Positions 1 to 8,967 are shown, numbered from the stretch's first letter. The stretch is 64,000 bases of DNA from Streptomyces niveus (GCF_002009175.1 NZ_CP018047.1:5580001-5644000), one strand, 5' to 3'. The notes: generated by a model from the sequence alone, not told the origin. Made by a program: numbers and translations.

Positions 1-2
1 TC

Positions 3-770
3 CCCGCGCCGCCCGGCGGCCGCTGGTGCTTCATGCTCGGCGACGTCCAGGGCAGCGGCCCCGAGGCCGCCGTCGTCACCGGCCTGGCCCGGCCCTGGCT
101 GCGGCTCCTCGCCCGCGAGGGGTACGGCGTCGGCGAAGTCCTCGACCGGCTCAACCGGCTCCTGCTGGACGACGCGATGGAGGCCGCCGAGGCCGCCGCG
201 CTGATGGTCGCCGTCGCCGGCGGACAGGACCTCTCCGGCGGCGAGAGCGGTCTCCCGGGCCTCAGCGACCTGGGCCCGCTCGGTGACATCCGCGACATCG
301 GGAAGAGCCTGGACGACGGCCGGGGCGGCGGGCTCGCCGACGGTGGCCAGTCCCGCTTCCTGTCCCTGCTCTACGGCCAGCTGGAGCCGCTTCCCGGCAC
401 CGGCGGCGGCGCCCGCTGCACCCTCGCGAGCGCCGGCCACCCCCTGCCGCTGCTGCTGCGGCCCGACGGGACGGTACGGGTGGCGGCCGAGCCGCAACTG
501 CTCCTCGGGGTCGACGAGCACGTCGCCTACGAGAGCCTCAGCTTCGATTTGGAGTCCGGGGACACGCTCCTGTGCGTCACCGACGGCGTCACCGAGCGCC
601 GCTCGGGGCGGCTGCTCCTGGACGACGACGACGGCCTCGCCGCGATCCTGGCGGGCTGCACGGGACTGAACGCGCAGGGCGTCGCCGAGCGGATCAGACG
701 CGCCGTGCACGACTTCGACCCGAGCCCGCCCTCGGACGACCTGGCGATGCTGGTGCTGCGCGCGGTGTAG
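3..770 (+). CDS. PP2C/SpoIIE-type serine phosphatase, C-terminal part (5' end outside window)
   Basis: The frame is open from the window edge, so the gene begins upstream. What is visible (about 255 residues) is a PP2C/SpoIIE catalytic domain: the motif LGDVQGSGPEAA near the start carries the metal-binding Asp of the family, followed by ASAGHPLPLLLRPDG, VTDGVTERRSG and the terminal SDDLAMLVLR, whose Asp pair usually binds Mn/Mg. Such enzymes dephosphorylate anti-sigma-factor antagonists in partner-switching pathways, often with PAS/GAF sensor domains at the N-terminus, which would lie off the window. A low-complexity Gly/Asp-rich insert (about 235-350) separates the two halves of the domain. 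It precedes hemW on the same strand. Confident on family, unknown signal. Confidence 0.85.
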   Translation, partial: PAPPGGRWCFMLGDVQGSGPEAAVVTGLARPWLRLLAREGYGVGEVLDRLNRLLLDDAMEAAEAAALMVAVAGGQDLSGGESGLPGLSDLGPLGDIRDIGKSLDDGRGGGLADGGQSRFLSLLYGQLEPLPGTGGGARCTLASAGHPLPLLLRPDGTVRVAAEPQLLLGVDEHVAYESLSFDLESGDTLLCVTDGVTERRSGRLLLDDDDGLAAILAGCTGLNAQGVAERIRRAVHDFDPSPPSDDLAMLVLRAV

Positions 771-810
771 TGCGCGCCGGCGCACCCGCGACGTGCGGGA
801 CACTGGGGGC

Positions 811-2043
811 ATGCCTTCCGCACTGCCCGACGGTGACCCCATACCCGAGTCCGGCGCGCTGCCCCCGCACGCCCTCCAGGGCGCGGCGGACCGGCCGCTC
901 GGGTTCTATCTGCACGTGCCGTACTGCGCCACCCGCTGCGGCTACTGCGACTTCAACACCTACACGGCGACCGAGCTGCGCGGCTCGGGCGGCGTGCTGG
1001 CCTCCCGCGACAACTACGCCGACACCCTGACCGACGAGATCCGGCTCGCCCGGAAGGTCCTCGGCGACGACCCCAGGCCGGTGCGCACGGTCTTCGTCGG
1101 CGGCGGTACGCCCACGCTGCTGGCCGCGTCCGATCTCGTACGGATGCTGGGCGCCGTACGCGAGGAGTTCGGCCTCGCCGACGACGCCGAGATCACCACC
1201 GAGGCGAACCCGGAGTCCGTCGACCCGGCGTACCTCGCGGAGCTGCGCGAAGGCGGCTTCAACCGGATCTCCTTCGGCATGCAGAGCGCCAGGCAGCACG
1301 TCCTGAAGGTCCTCGACCGCACGCACACCCCCGGGCGGCCCGAGGCGTGCGTGGCCGAGGCCCGCGCGGCCGGGTTCGACCATGTGAACCTCGACCTGAT
1401 CTACGGCACACCCGGCGAGAGCGACGACGACTGGCGCGCGTCGCTGGCGGCGGCGGTGGGCGCCGGGCCCGACCACATCTCGGCGTACGCGCTGATCGTC
1501 GAGGAGGGCACGGGGCTGGCCCGCCGTATCCGCCGGGGCGAGGTCCCCATGACCGACGACGACGAGCACGCCGACCGCTATCTGATCGCGGACGAGACGC
1601 TTGGGGCGGCGGGGTTCTCCTGGTACGAGGTCTCCAACTGGGCCACCACTCCGGCCGGGCGCTGCCTGCACAACGAGCTGTACTGGCGCGGCGCGGACTG
1701 GTGGGGCGCGGGGCCGGGCGCCCACAGCCATGTCGGCGGGGTGCGGTGGTGGAACGTGAAGCACCCCGGCGCGTACGCGGCGGCGCTGGCGGAGGGGCGG
1801 TCGCCGGGCGCGGGCCGTGAGGTCCTCACGGAGGAGGACCGGCGCGTCGAGCGGATCCTGCTGGAACTGCGGCTGTCGGACGGGGTGGAGCTGTCCCTGC
1901 TGCGGCCGGCCGGGCTGGCGGCGGCGGGGCGGGCGCGGTCCGAGGGGCTGCTGGAGGAGGGGCCGTACGGGGAGGGGCGGGCGGTGCTGACGCTGCGGGG
2001 GCGGTTGCTGGCGGATGCGGTGGTGCGGGGGCTGGTGGATTGA
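811..2043 (+). CDS. hemW: Radical SAM heme chaperone HemW
   Basis: A 410-residue radical SAM protein. The cluster motif CATRCGYCDF (CX3CX2C) lies near residue 45, preceded by YLHVPYC, and followed by the family signatures VGGGTPTLL, TTEANPES, RISFGMQS and LIYGTPGES. These are typical of HemW, the heme-binding relative of coproporphyrinogen III oxidase HemN. A role in delivering heme to respiratory proteins is known for the family rather than visible here. A GTG at 793 is also in frame, but MPSALPDGD at 811 matches the usual streptomycete N-terminus. Its place between a SpoIIE-type phosphatase and hrcA is conserved in the genus. No partner gene overlaps it. Confidence 0.9.
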   Translation: MPSALPDGDPIPESGALPPHALQGAADRPLGFYLHVPYCATRCGYCDFNTYTATELRGSGGVLASRDNYADTLTDEIRLARKVLGDDPRPVRTVFVGGGTPTLLAASDLVRMLGAVREEFGLADDAEITTEANPESVDPAYLAELREGGFNRISFGMQSARQHVLKVLDRTHTPGRPEACVAEARAAGFDHVNLDLIYGTPGESDDDWRASLAAAVGAGPDHISAYALIVEEGTGLARRIRRGEVPMTDDDEHADRYLIADETLGAAGFSWYEVSNWATTPAGRCLHNELYWRGADWWGAGPGAHSHVGGVRWWNVKHPGAYAAALAEGRSPGAGREVLTEEDRRVERILLELRLSDGVELSLLRPAGLAAAGRARSEGLLEEGPYGEGRAVLTLRGRLLADAVVRGLVD

Positions 2044-2047
2044 CCGT

Positions 2048-2614
2048 TGCCGCCCGGTGGTCGGGTTTTGGCCTCAATCGCCGGCCGGGCTGGGGGTGGT
2101 TGCGGTTGTCGGTCGTGGGCGGGGTTCGGGGTCTCCGGAGGGGTATGTCCGGACGGCGTGATTTACGGCGCGTGCCCCGTTCGTTGGACCCGCTGACCCT
2201 GCTTGTTCACGCGCCACAAATCAGCCTGAGTGTCCGAACACACCCCTCCTGCGACCCCGCACCCCTCACGCCGTCGACCGCAACGGTGAGCGACTGCCGT
2301 CCGCCTCCCGCGGGTTGGAAGGGGGACGTGCAGGGGTCGTGGCCGGACACTCAGGCTGATTTGTGGCGCGTGGGAAGCCTGGTTCCCCTGGGTCCAACGA
2401 GCCGTGCACGCGCCGTAAATCACGCCGTCCGGGCATGACCCCGGAGCGGCACCCGGCCCCCGACCCGCACCAAACAAGCCCGGTGCCACAGGTGCCTGTC
2501 CCGTCGCCGGGCGGGCGCTTTTCAAGCCCGTCCGGCGATTGAGGCCACAACCCACCGGGCCGGCGCATTTCAAGCCCGTCCGGCGATTGAGGACAACCCG
2601 ACCACCGGGCGGCA
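2048..2614. repeat. Nested inverted-repeat patch between convergent genes
   Basis: This gene-free stretch consists largely of repeats. Outer pair: 2048-2084 (begins TGCCGCCCGGTGGTCGGG) is the near-perfect reverse complement of 2580-2614. Inner pair: about 2149-2237 is the inverted counterpart of about 2344-2432, near-identical over its outer and inner ends, with a variable middle. Each inner arm is itself a rough hairpin, because GGCGTGATTTACGGCGCGTG at one end resembles the inverse of CACGCGCCACAAATCAG at the other. A 25-nt direct repeat starting TTTCAAGCCCGTCC occurs at 2520-2544 and 2568-2592. It sits between the 3' ends of hemW and the DUF3097 gene, where such DNA can serve as a bidirectional terminator or a REP/MITE-like element. 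Confidence 0.8.
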
Positions 2615-2656
2615 CCGGTCAACGAAACCCCGGCCCGCAGGCACACGCGGAACCGG

Positions 2657-3481
2657 TCAGTCGACGCCCGGTACCGTCACGAAGTCGATCAGCTCCTCCA
2701 CCCGGCCCAGCAACGCCGGCTCCAGGTCCCTGTACGACCGCACCGAGGACAGGATCCGCTGCCACGCCGCACCGGTGTTTTCCGGCCAGCCCAGCTCGCG
2801 GCACACCCCCGTCTTCCAGTCCTGGCCCCGCGGAATCGTCGGCCACGCCGGGATGCCGACCGACGACGGCTTCACCGCCTGCCAGACGTCGATGTACGGG
2901 TGGCCCACGATCAGGACGTCCTCCCCGGTGACCTGCTCCGCTAGGCGGGACTCCTTCGAGCCTGGCACCAGGTGGTCGACCAGCACACCGAGCCGCGCGT
3001 CCGCCGCCGGGGCGAACTCCGCGACGATCGCCGGGAGATCGTCGATGCCCTCCAGGTACTCCACGACCACCCCCTCGATCCGCAGGTCGTCGCCCCAGAC
3101 CCGCTCGACCAGTTCCGCGTCGTGCCGCCCCTCGACGTAGATGCGGCCCGCACGGGCCACCCGGGCGCGGGCGCCCGGGACGGCGACCGAGCCGGAGGCC
3201 GTACGGGTGGGCCGGGCCGGGCCGCCGGCGGTGGGGCGGACCAGGGTGACGATCTGGCCCTCGAGCATGAAACCCCGCTCCACCAGCGGGAACACCCGGT
3301 GCTTGCCGAAGCGGTCCTCCAGCGTGACCGTCGGCCCCTCGGCGGTCTTCTCGCAGCGGATCACCGCGCCGCAGAAGCCCGTCGACACCTCCTCGACCAC
3401 CAGATCCGGTTCGGCGGGCACCTCGGGCACCGGCTTCGAACGCTTCCAGGGCGGGGTCAGATCGGGGCTGTAACTGCGCAT
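2657..3481 (-). CDS. DUF3097 family protein
   Basis: A 274-residue soluble protein that I recognise as DUF3097, a family found across actinobacteria with no assigned function. It starts MRSYSPDLTPPWKRSKPV. The middle has IYVEGRHDAELVERVWG, then LGVLVDHLVPGSKESR and DVLIVGHPYIDVW. An acidic EGxxD block followed by Asp-containing strands recalls the TOPRIM nuclease/primase layout, but that is my inference. There is no signal peptide or membrane segment. It is followed by the repeat patch on its 3' side and lies downstream of the minus-strand MBL hydrolase with a gap of about 56 nt, so the two may be co-transcribed. Confidence 0.8.
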   Translation of the reverse strand: MRSYSPDLTPPWKRSKPVPEVPAEPDLVVEEVSTGFCGAVIRCEKTAEGPTVTLEDRFGKHRVFPLVERGFMLEGQIVTLVRPTAGGPARPTRTASGSVAVPGARARVARAGRIYVEGRHDAELVERVWGDDLRIEGVVVEYLEGIDDLPAIVAEFAPAADARLGVLVDHLVPGSKESRLAEQVTGEDVLIVGHPYIDVWQAVKPSSVGIPAWPTIPRGQDWKTGVCRELGWPENTGAAWQRILSSVRSYRDLEPALLGRVEELIDFVTVPGVD

Positions 3482-3537
3482 CCGCCGACGATATCGGGGC
3501 CCCGCGCCGCCTCGTGCCGGAACTCGCGGCCGGCCGG

Positions 3538-4257
3538 CTACCCCGTGCCGAAACGCGCCGCCAGTTCGTCCCGCTGCGCCCGCACGAACGCCGCGTCGAC
3601 GGCCGCTCCGTGGCCGGGAACGTACAGCGCGTCCTCGCCGCCCAGGGCCAGCAGCCGGTCCAGCGCGGCCGGCCAGCGTGCCGGGATCGCGTCGTGGCCG
3701 GCCTGCGGTTCGCCCGACTCCTCGACCAGGTCGCCGCAGAAGACGACCTCACGTTCGCCCGGGACGAGCAGCGCGAGATCGTGCCCGGTGTGCCCCGGCC
3801 CCACATTGGCGAGAAGTACCTGCCGCCCGCCGAGGTCGAGCGTCGACTCGCCGGACACCGCGTGCTGCGGCGCGACCAGTACGTCCACGGCCTCGGTGGC
3901 GTCCGCGATGCTCACCCCGTGGCGTACGGCGGAGGCGCGCAGGCTCTCGCGGTCGCGCAGCAGCAGCTCCGCCAGGCCGACCGCGCCGTACACCCGCGCA
4001 CCGGAGAAGACCGCCGTCCCGAGGACATGGTCGAAGTGGGGATGGCTCAGCGCGATGTGCGTGACGCGCCGACCGCACAGCGCCTGCGCCTGCGCGCGGA
4101 TCTCGGCGCCCTCACGGAGCGTCGAGCCCGTGTCGTACAGAAGTACGGCGTCCTCACCCACGACCAGGCCGACCGTCGCATCCCAGCCAGGGAGTCTGCG
4201 TCTGCCGACTCCCGGGGCGATGCGTTCCCAGCCGTGCTCTTCCCAACGGACGTTCAT
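3538..4257 (-). CDS. MBL-fold metallohydrolase
   Basis: A 239-residue metallo-beta-lactamase-fold hydrolase. The zinc-site motif SHPHFDHVLG (HxHxDH) is near residue 93, followed by GPGHTGHD, the bridging-Asp strand VFCGDLVEESG and a C-terminal PGHG. The domain is complete and single; no signal peptide is seen. The substrate cannot be read from the sequence. Members of this group include glyoxalase-II-like thioesterases and lactonases. It diverges from hrcA, with about 100 nt containing the hrcA promoter between them, and probably leads the minus-strand pair with the DUF3097 gene. Confidence 0.85.
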   Translation of the reverse strand: MNVRWEEHGWERIAPGVGRRRLPGWDATVGLVVGEDAVLLYDTGSTLREGAEIRAQAQALCGRRVTHIALSHPHFDHVLGTAVFSGARVYGAVGLAELLLRDRESLRASAVRHGVSIADATEAVDVLVAPQHAVSGESTLDLGGRQVLLANVGPGHTGHDLALLVPGEREVVFCGDLVEESGEPQAGHDAIPARWPAALDRLLALGGEDALYVPGHGAAVDAAFVRAQRDELAARFGTG

Positions 4258-4315
4258 ACGGCGACGCTATCGGTGGGGACGGCGGTGCCGCGCGCGGTAG
4301 CGTGACCGGTCGGCC

Positions 4316-4346
4316 TTGCTAGGGGCGTACCTCACGGCCGTACACT
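4316..4346 (+). promoter_or_regulatory. Putative hrcA-dnaJ2 promoter
   Basis: TTGCTA at 4316-4321 and TACACT at 4341-4346 are a plausible -35/-10 pair with a 19-nt spacer, placing the transcript start just before the CIRCE element. This is read from sequence only. Confidence 0.5.
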
Positions 4347-4359
4347 GGCCCGGGGAATG

Positions 4360-4386
4360 CTGGCACTCCTACGCACCGAGTGCCAA
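4360..4386 (+). promoter_or_regulatory. CIRCE element (HrcA operator)
   Basis: CTGGCACTC, a 9-nt spacer (CTACGCACC), then GAGTGCCAA. This matches the CIRCE consensus half-sites TTAGCACTC/GAGTGCTAA with N9 between them. It lies about 14 nt downstream of the -10 and 36 nt before the hrcA start, the usual place for HrcA autorepression relieved by heat shock. Confidence 0.92.
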
Positions 4387-4422
4387 GCCGGATCCGAGGA
4401 ACCAGAGCTGGAGGTGTGCGCG

Positions 4423-5439
4423 ATGCTGAGCGAACGCAGGCTTGAGGTGCTGCGCGCCATCGTCCAGGACTATGTCGGCACCGAGGAGCCCGTCGGCTCC
4501 AAGGCGCTGACCGAGCGGCACAAGCTCGGTGTCTCCCCGGCCACTGTCCGTAACGACATGGCCGTCCTGGAGGACGAGGGCTTCATCGCCCAGCCCCATA
4601 CGAGTGCGGGGCGTATTCCGACGGACAAGGGCTACCGGCTCTTCGTCGACCGGCTGGCGGGCGTCAAGCCCCTGTCGGCGCCGGAGCGCAGGGCCATCCA
4701 GAACTTTCTCGACAGCGCCGTCGATCTGGACGACGTGGTGGGCCGTACGGTGCGGCTGCTCGCGCAGCTGACCCGGCAGGTCGCGGTCGTGCAGTACCCC
4801 TCGCTGACCCGCTCGACGGTGCGGCACGTGGAACTGCTCTCGCTGGCCCCCGCGCGGCTGATGCTCGTCCTGATCACCGACACCGGCCGGGTCGAGCAGC
4901 GCATGATCGACTGCCCGGTGCCGTTCGGCGACACGTCGCTGGCGGACCTGCGGGCCAGGCTCAACGCCCGGGTCGTCGGCCGCCGGTTCTCGGACGTGCC
5001 GCTGCTGGTGCAGGAGCTGCCCGAGTCCTTCGACCTGGAGGACCGGGGCACGGTGACCACCGTCCTGGCGACGCTGCTGGAGACGCTGGTCGAGGAGACG
5101 GAGGAGCGGCTGATGATCGGCGGCACCGCCAATCTGACGCGCTTCGGGCACGACTTCCCCCTGACGATCCGGCCGGTGCTGGAGGCACTTGAGGAGCAGG
5201 TCGTGCTCCTCAGGCTGCTCGGCGAGGCCGAGGACTCGGGCATGACCGTACGAATCGGGCACGAGAACGCCCACGAGGGCCTCAACTCCACGTCCGTCGT
5301 CGCGGTCGGCTACGGTTCGGGCGACGAGGCAGTCGCCAAACTCGGCGTGGTCGGACCGACCCGCATGGACTACCCCGGAACGATGGGAGCGGTACGCGCA
5401 GTGGCACGTTACGTCGGACAGATCCTGGCGGAGTCGTAA
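4423..5439 (+). CDS. hrcA: Heat-inducible transcription repressor HrcA
   Basis: A 338-residue HrcA. The N-terminal winged helix contains [20 protein letters not shown] and the [14 protein letters not shown] motif diagnostic of the family, followed by the GAF-like dimerisation domain. HrcA binds CIRCE operators and represses chaperone genes, with GroEL or DnaK modulating it in different phyla. An in-frame ATG at 4357 would make the CIRCE element coding, so I chose 4423 ([13 protein letters not shown]), which has GGAGG at 4410-4414, 8 nt upstream. dnaJ starts on the base after the hrcA stop codon, so the two form an operon under one CIRCE. Confidence 0.95.
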   Translation: MLSERRLEVLRAIVQDYVGTEEPVGSKALTERHKLGVSPATVRNDMAVLEDEGFIAQPHTSAGRIPTDKGYRLFVDRLAGVKPLSAPERRAIQNFLDSAVDLDDVVGRTVRLLAQLTRQVAVVQYPSLTRSTVRHVELLSLAPARLMLVLITDTGRVEQRMIDCPVPFGDTSLADLRARLNARVVGRRFSDVPLLVQELPESFDLEDRGTVTTVLATLLETLVEETEERLMIGGTANLTRFGHDFPLTIRPVLEALEEQVVLLRLLGEAEDSGMTVRIGHENAHEGLNSTSVVAVGYGSGDEAVAKLGVVGPTRMDYPGTMGAVRAVARYVGQILAES

Positions 5440-6573
5440 GTGGCCACGGACTACTACGCCGTACTCGGCGTACGCCGCGACGCGTCGCAGGACGAGATCA
5501 AGAAGGCATTCCGCAGGCTCGCCCGCGAGCTGCACCCGGATGTCAATCCCGATCCCAAGACGCAGGAGCGCTTCAAGGAGATCAACGCCGCCTACGAGGT
5601 GTTGTCGGACCCGCAGAAGAAGCAGGTCTACGACCTCGGCGGTGACCCGCTCTCGCAGGCGGGCGGTGGCGCGGGCGGATTCGGGGCCGGTGGCTTCGGC
5701 AACTTCTCGGACATCATGGACGCGTTCTTCGGGACGTCGCAGCAGCGTGGCCCGAGGTCGCGGACGCGGCGCGGCCAGGACGCGATGATCCGGCTGGAGA
5801 TCGACCTCAACGAGGCGGCCTTCGGCACCACCAAGGACATCCAGGTCGACACGGCGGTCGTCTGTACGACCTGCTCGGGCGAGGGCGCCGCACCCGGCAC
5901 CTCCGCGCAGACCTGTGACATGTGCCGCGGCCGCGGCGAGGTCTCGCAGGTCACGCGGTCCTTCCTGGGCCAGGTCATGACATCGCGGCCGTGTCCGCAG
6001 TGCCAGGGCTTCGGTACGGTCGTGCCGACCCCCTGCCCCGAGTGCGCCGGCGACGGCCGCATCCGTTCGCGCCGCACGCTCACGGTCAAGATCCCGGCGG
6101 GCGTCGACAACGGCACCCGTATCCAGCTCTCCGGTGAGGGCGAGGTCGGGCCCGGTGGCGGTCCGGCGGGCGATCTGTACGTCGAGATCCACGAATCGCC
6201 GCACGCGGTGTTCCAGCGCCGCGGCGACGATCTGCACTGCACGGTGACCATCCCGATGACGGCGGCGGCGCTGGGCACGCAGTGTCCGCTGGAGACTCTG
6301 GACGGCGTCGAGGACATCGACGTCCGGCCGGGCACCCAGTCGGGCCAGTCGATCCCGCTCCACGGCCGCGGCATCACGCATCTGCGCGGCGGCGGCCGGG
6401 GCGACCTGATCGTCCATGTCGAGGTCATGACCCCGTCGAAACTCGACCCGGAGCAGGAGCGGTTGCTGCGCGAGCTGTCGAAGCTCAGGGGCGAGGAACG
6501 GCCCACCGGCCAGTTTCAACCGGGTCAACAGGGGCTTTTCTCAAGGCTGAAGGACGCGTTCAACGGCCGTTAG
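5440..6573 (+). CDS. dnaJ: Molecular chaperone DnaJ (DnaJ2 type)
   Basis: A 377-residue type I DnaJ with a GTG start directly after the hrcA stop. The J domain has the DnaK-stimulating HPD (ELHPDVNPD, near residue 33). It is followed by a Gly/Phe-rich linker, four CxxCxGxG zinc motifs (CTTCSGEG, CDMCRGRG, CPQCQGFG, CPECAGDG) and the substrate-binding C-terminal domains. It is an HSP40 co-chaperone of DnaK. Streptomycetes carry one dnaJ in the dnaK operon and a second behind hrcA; this is the second. Regulation is through the upstream CIRCE element. Confidence 0.95.
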   Translation: MATDYYAVLGVRRDASQDEIKKAFRRLARELHPDVNPDPKTQERFKEINAAYEVLSDPQKKQVYDLGGDPLSQAGGGAGGFGAGGFGNFSDIMDAFFGTSQQRGPRSRTRRGQDAMIRLEIDLNEAAFGTTKDIQVDTAVVCTTCSGEGAAPGTSAQTCDMCRGRGEVSQVTRSFLGQVMTSRPCPQCQGFGTVVPTPCPECAGDGRIRSRRTLTVKIPAGVDNGTRIQLSGEGEVGPGGGPAGDLYVEIHESPHAVFQRRGDDLHCTVTIPMTAAALGTQCPLETLDGVEDIDVRPGTQSGQSIPLHGRGITHLRGGGRGDLIVHVEVMTPSKLDPEQERLLRELSKLRGEERPTGQFQPGQQGLFSRLKDAFNGR

Positions 6574-6606
6574 GGCCCGGCCCGACCGAATCGGCGGGCG
6601 TTCTGT

Positions 6607-6654
6607 CCTCGATCGCCGGGCGGGCCGCGCAGGCGGCCCGCCCGACGATCGAGG
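6607..6654 (+). terminator. Hairpin downstream of dnaJ
   Basis: CCTCGATCG-CCGGGCGGGCCGC pairs with the inverted GCGGCCCGCCCG-ACGATCGAGG around a short GCAG loop. It is a very stable stem, 33 nt after the dnaJ stop, without a U tract, as is common for streptomycete terminators. Confidence 0.65.
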
Positions 6655-6696
6655 TCCACATTCGGCACCCCACCGGGGACATGGCACGATGCGTGC

Positions 6697-7770
6697 ATGT
6701 CCTCCGTGTTGACCGACATCTGCCGGTATCCGATCGTGCAGGCCCCCATGGCCGGCGGCGCGTCCTGCCCGCAGTTGGTCGCGGCCGTCGGTGACGCCGG
6801 AGGGCTCGGATTCCTCGCCGCCGGGTACAAGACCGCCGACGGCATGTACCAGGAGGTCAAGCAGCTCCGGGGACTGAGCGCCGGCGCCTTCGGGATCAAC
6901 CTCTTCATGCCGCAGCCGCACCACGACGACCACGCAGCCGTGGAGGTCTACCGCGATCAGCTCGCCGGTGAGGCGACCTGGTACGAGACCCCGCTCGGCG
7001 ACCCCGAGGCGGGCCGTGACGACGGGTACGAGGCCAAGCTCGCGATACTCCTCGACGATCCCGTCCCGGTCGTGTCGTTCACCTTCGGCTGCCCCACGCC
7101 CACCACACTCGACGCCTTCACCCGCGTCGGCACCCTCACCGTCGTCACGGTGACCACGCCCGAGGAGGCCCAGACCGCCGAGTGGTCCGGCGCCGACGTC
7201 GTCTGCGTCCAGGGCATCGAGGCCGGCGGCCACCAGGGCACGCACCGCGACGACCCCGCCACCGACGGCGCGGGCATCGGGCTGCTGTCGCTCGTCACAC
7301 AGGTACGCGACTCCGTGACGCTGCCGGTCATCGCGGCCGGCGGGCTCATGCGCGGCGGCCAGATCGCCGCCGTACTCGCCGCCGGCGCCGACGCCGCACA
7401 GTTCGGCACCGCCTTCCTCGTCTGCCCGGAGTCCGGCGCTCACGCCCTCCACAAGCGCGCCATGACCAACCCGCTGTTCACCCGCACAGAACTCACCCGC
7501 GCCTTCTCCGGCCGGCCCGCGCGCGGTCTCGTCAACCGCTTCATGCGGGAACACGGCCCCTACGCCCCGCCCGCGTACCCCGCGGTGCACCACCTCACCA
7601 CCGGACTGCGCAAGGCCGCCGCCAAGGTCGGCGACCCCCAGGGCATGGCCCTGTGGGCCGGCCAGGGCCACCGGATGGCCCGCGATCTGCCCGCAGGACA
7701 GCTCGTCGAGGTCCTCGCCGACGAACTCGAAGCCGCCCGCGCCTCGTTGACCCCGGGAACCGCCTCATGA
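6697..7770 (+). CDS. Nitronate monooxygenase family flavoenzyme
   Basis: A 357-residue FMN-dependent TIM-barrel protein of the nitronate monooxygenase (2-nitropropane dioxygenase) family. The N-terminus YPIVQAPMAGGASCP, then GGLGFLAAGYKT, the phosphate-binding IEAGGHQGTH and VIAAGGLMRGGQIAAVLAAG are family hallmarks. The enzyme oxidises alkyl nitronates, possibly protecting against nitro compounds such as 3-nitropropionate; physiological substrates are uncertain in the family. Its stop codon overlaps the rsmE start (ATGA), so the two are translationally coupled, an arrangement conserved in streptomycetes. Confidence 0.85.
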   Translation: MSSVLTDICRYPIVQAPMAGGASCPQLVAAVGDAGGLGFLAAGYKTADGMYQEVKQLRGLSAGAFGINLFMPQPHHDDHAAVEVYRDQLAGEATWYETPLGDPEAGRDDGYEAKLAILLDDPVPVVSFTFGCPTPTTLDAFTRVGTLTVVTVTTPEEAQTAEWSGADVVCVQGIEAGGHQGTHRDDPATDGAGIGLLSLVTQVRDSVTLPVIAAGGLMRGGQIAAVLAAGADAAQFGTAFLVCPESGAHALHKRAMTNPLFTRTELTRAFSGRPARGLVNRFMREHGPYAPPAYPAVHHLTTGLRKAAAKVGDPQGMALWAGQGHRMARDLPAGQLVEVLADELEAARASLTPGTAS

Positions 7771-8507
7771 CCGCACCTGTCTTCGTCGTCGACACCGCCG
7801 GGACCCTGCGGCCCGGCACCGTCACGTTGGACGGCCCCGAGGGCCGCCACGCGGTCTCCGTAAGGAGGCTGCGCGTCGGGGAGGAGGTCGTCCTGACCGA
7901 CGGCGCCGGGACCGGCGCCCACGGGACGGTCGCGGCCGTCCACGGCAAGGACCGGCTGGAGGTGGCCGTCACGGGCGTACGGACCGAGGACGAGCCCGCG
8001 CCGCGCATCACCGTCGTACAGGCGCTGCCCAAGGGCGACCGGGGCGAGCTGTCCGTCGAGACGATGACCGAGACCGGGGTCGACCGGATCGTGCCGTGGC
8101 AGGCCGCGCGCTGCATCACGCAGTGGAAGGGCGAGCGGGGCGCCAAGGCCCTCGGCAAGTGGCGCGCCACCGCCCGTGAGGCGGGCAAGCAGTCCCGCAG
8201 GCTCCGCTTCCCCGAGGTCGCGGGGGCGATGTCCTCCAAAGAGGTCGCGGCGCTCCTTCAGTCCGCCGACTTCGCCGCCGTCCTGCACGAGGAAGGCAGC
8301 GAACCGCTGGCCACCGCCGAACTCCCGGACGCCGGAAGCATCGTGCTGGTCGTCGGACCCGAAGGCGGCGTCTCCCCGGACGAGTTGGCGCTCTTCGCGA
8401 ACGCCGGGGCCGCCCCGTACCGGCTCGGCCGCACCGTACTGCGCACCTCCACCGCCGGCACGGCCGCCTGCGCGCTGCTCCTGGGCCGCACGGGCCGCTG
8501 GTCCTGA
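7767..8507 (+). CDS. rsmE: 16S rRNA (uracil(1498)-N(3))-methyltransferase
   Basis: A 246-residue SPOUT-class RNA methyltransferase. An N-terminal PUA-like part (GPEGRHAVSVRRLRVGEEV) is followed by the knotted SAM-binding C-terminus with LVVGPEGGVSPDEL and LGRTVLRTSTAG, which match RsmE. It methylates U1498 of 16S rRNA in the 30S subunit. Translation starts at the ATGA overlap with the preceding flavoenzyme gene; a longer open frame upstream is only read-through of the other gene's alternate frame. Length is normal for the family. Confidence 0.93.
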   Translation: MTAPVFVVDTAGTLRPGTVTLDGPEGRHAVSVRRLRVGEEVVLTDGAGTGAHGTVAAVHGKDRLEVAVTGVRTEDEPAPRITVVQALPKGDRGELSVETMTETGVDRIVPWQAARCITQWKGERGAKALGKWRATAREAGKQSRRLRFPEVAGAMSSKEVAALLQSADFAAVLHEEGSEPLATAELPDAGSIVLVVGPEGGVSPDELALFANAGAAPYRLGRTVLRTSTAGTAACALLLGRTGRWS

Positions 8508-8607
8508 TCGCCGGGCGGACACGTCCGGGCGCCGGCAGGCGGATAGCATGCCTTGGTACGGAAGCGACCGGGGACGACCGGCCGACCGACGTGAGGAGAC
8601 CCGGACC

Positions 8608-8967
8608 ATGGCGGGAGAACCACAGGCCGACTGCCTGTTCTGCAAGATCGTCGCCGGGGAGGTGCCCGCCACCGTCGTACGTGAGACGGACACCACCGTG
8701 GCCTTCAGGGACATCAACCCGCAGGCCCCCACCCATGTGCTGGTGATCCCCAAGGTGCACTACCCGGACGCGGCGGCGCTCGCCGCCGCCGAGCCGCGGA
8801 TCGCCGCCGACATCCTGCGCGAGTCCGCCGAGGTCGCCGCCGAGGACAAGACCGTCGGCAGCGGCTACCGGATCGTCTTCAACACCGGCAGCGGCGCCGG
8901 CCAGACCGTCTTCCACGCGCACGCCCACGTCCTGGGCGGACGCGGTCTCAACTGGCCCCCCGGGTAG
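8608..8967 (+). CDS. HIT family (histidine triad) protein
   Basis: A 119-residue HIT-domain protein, HINT type. It starts CLFCKIVAGEVPA and ends with the histidine triad HAHAHVLGG; DINPQAPTHVLVIPK is the core of the family. HINT proteins hydrolyse nucleoside phosphoramidates and adenylylated intermediates. GAGGAG lies 10-15 nt before the ATG. The downstream RNase Z gene starts 12 nt after its stop, so they probably share a transcript, with rsmE ahead of them. Confidence 0.92.
   Translation: MAGEPQADCLFCKIVAGEVPATVVRETDTTVAFRDINPQAPTHVLVIPKVHYPDAAALAAAEPRIAADILRESAEVAAEDKTVGSGYRIVFNTGSGAGQTVFHAHAHVLGGRGLNWPPG

Noticed and set aside
2520..2592. Two 25-nt direct repeats as a CRISPR array
   Set aside because: Only two copies with a 23-nt gap, no cas genes and similar copies inverted nearby; better explained as an intergenic repeat family.
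4357..4422. Upstream ATG extending hrcA by 22 codons
   Set aside because: It would turn the CIRCE operator into coding sequence; ATG 4423 has a good ribosome site and gives the family N-terminus.
4369..6528. Long minus-strand frame opposite hrcA-dnaJ2
   Set aside because: Antisense shadow of genes with clear motifs; no family resemblance in the translation.
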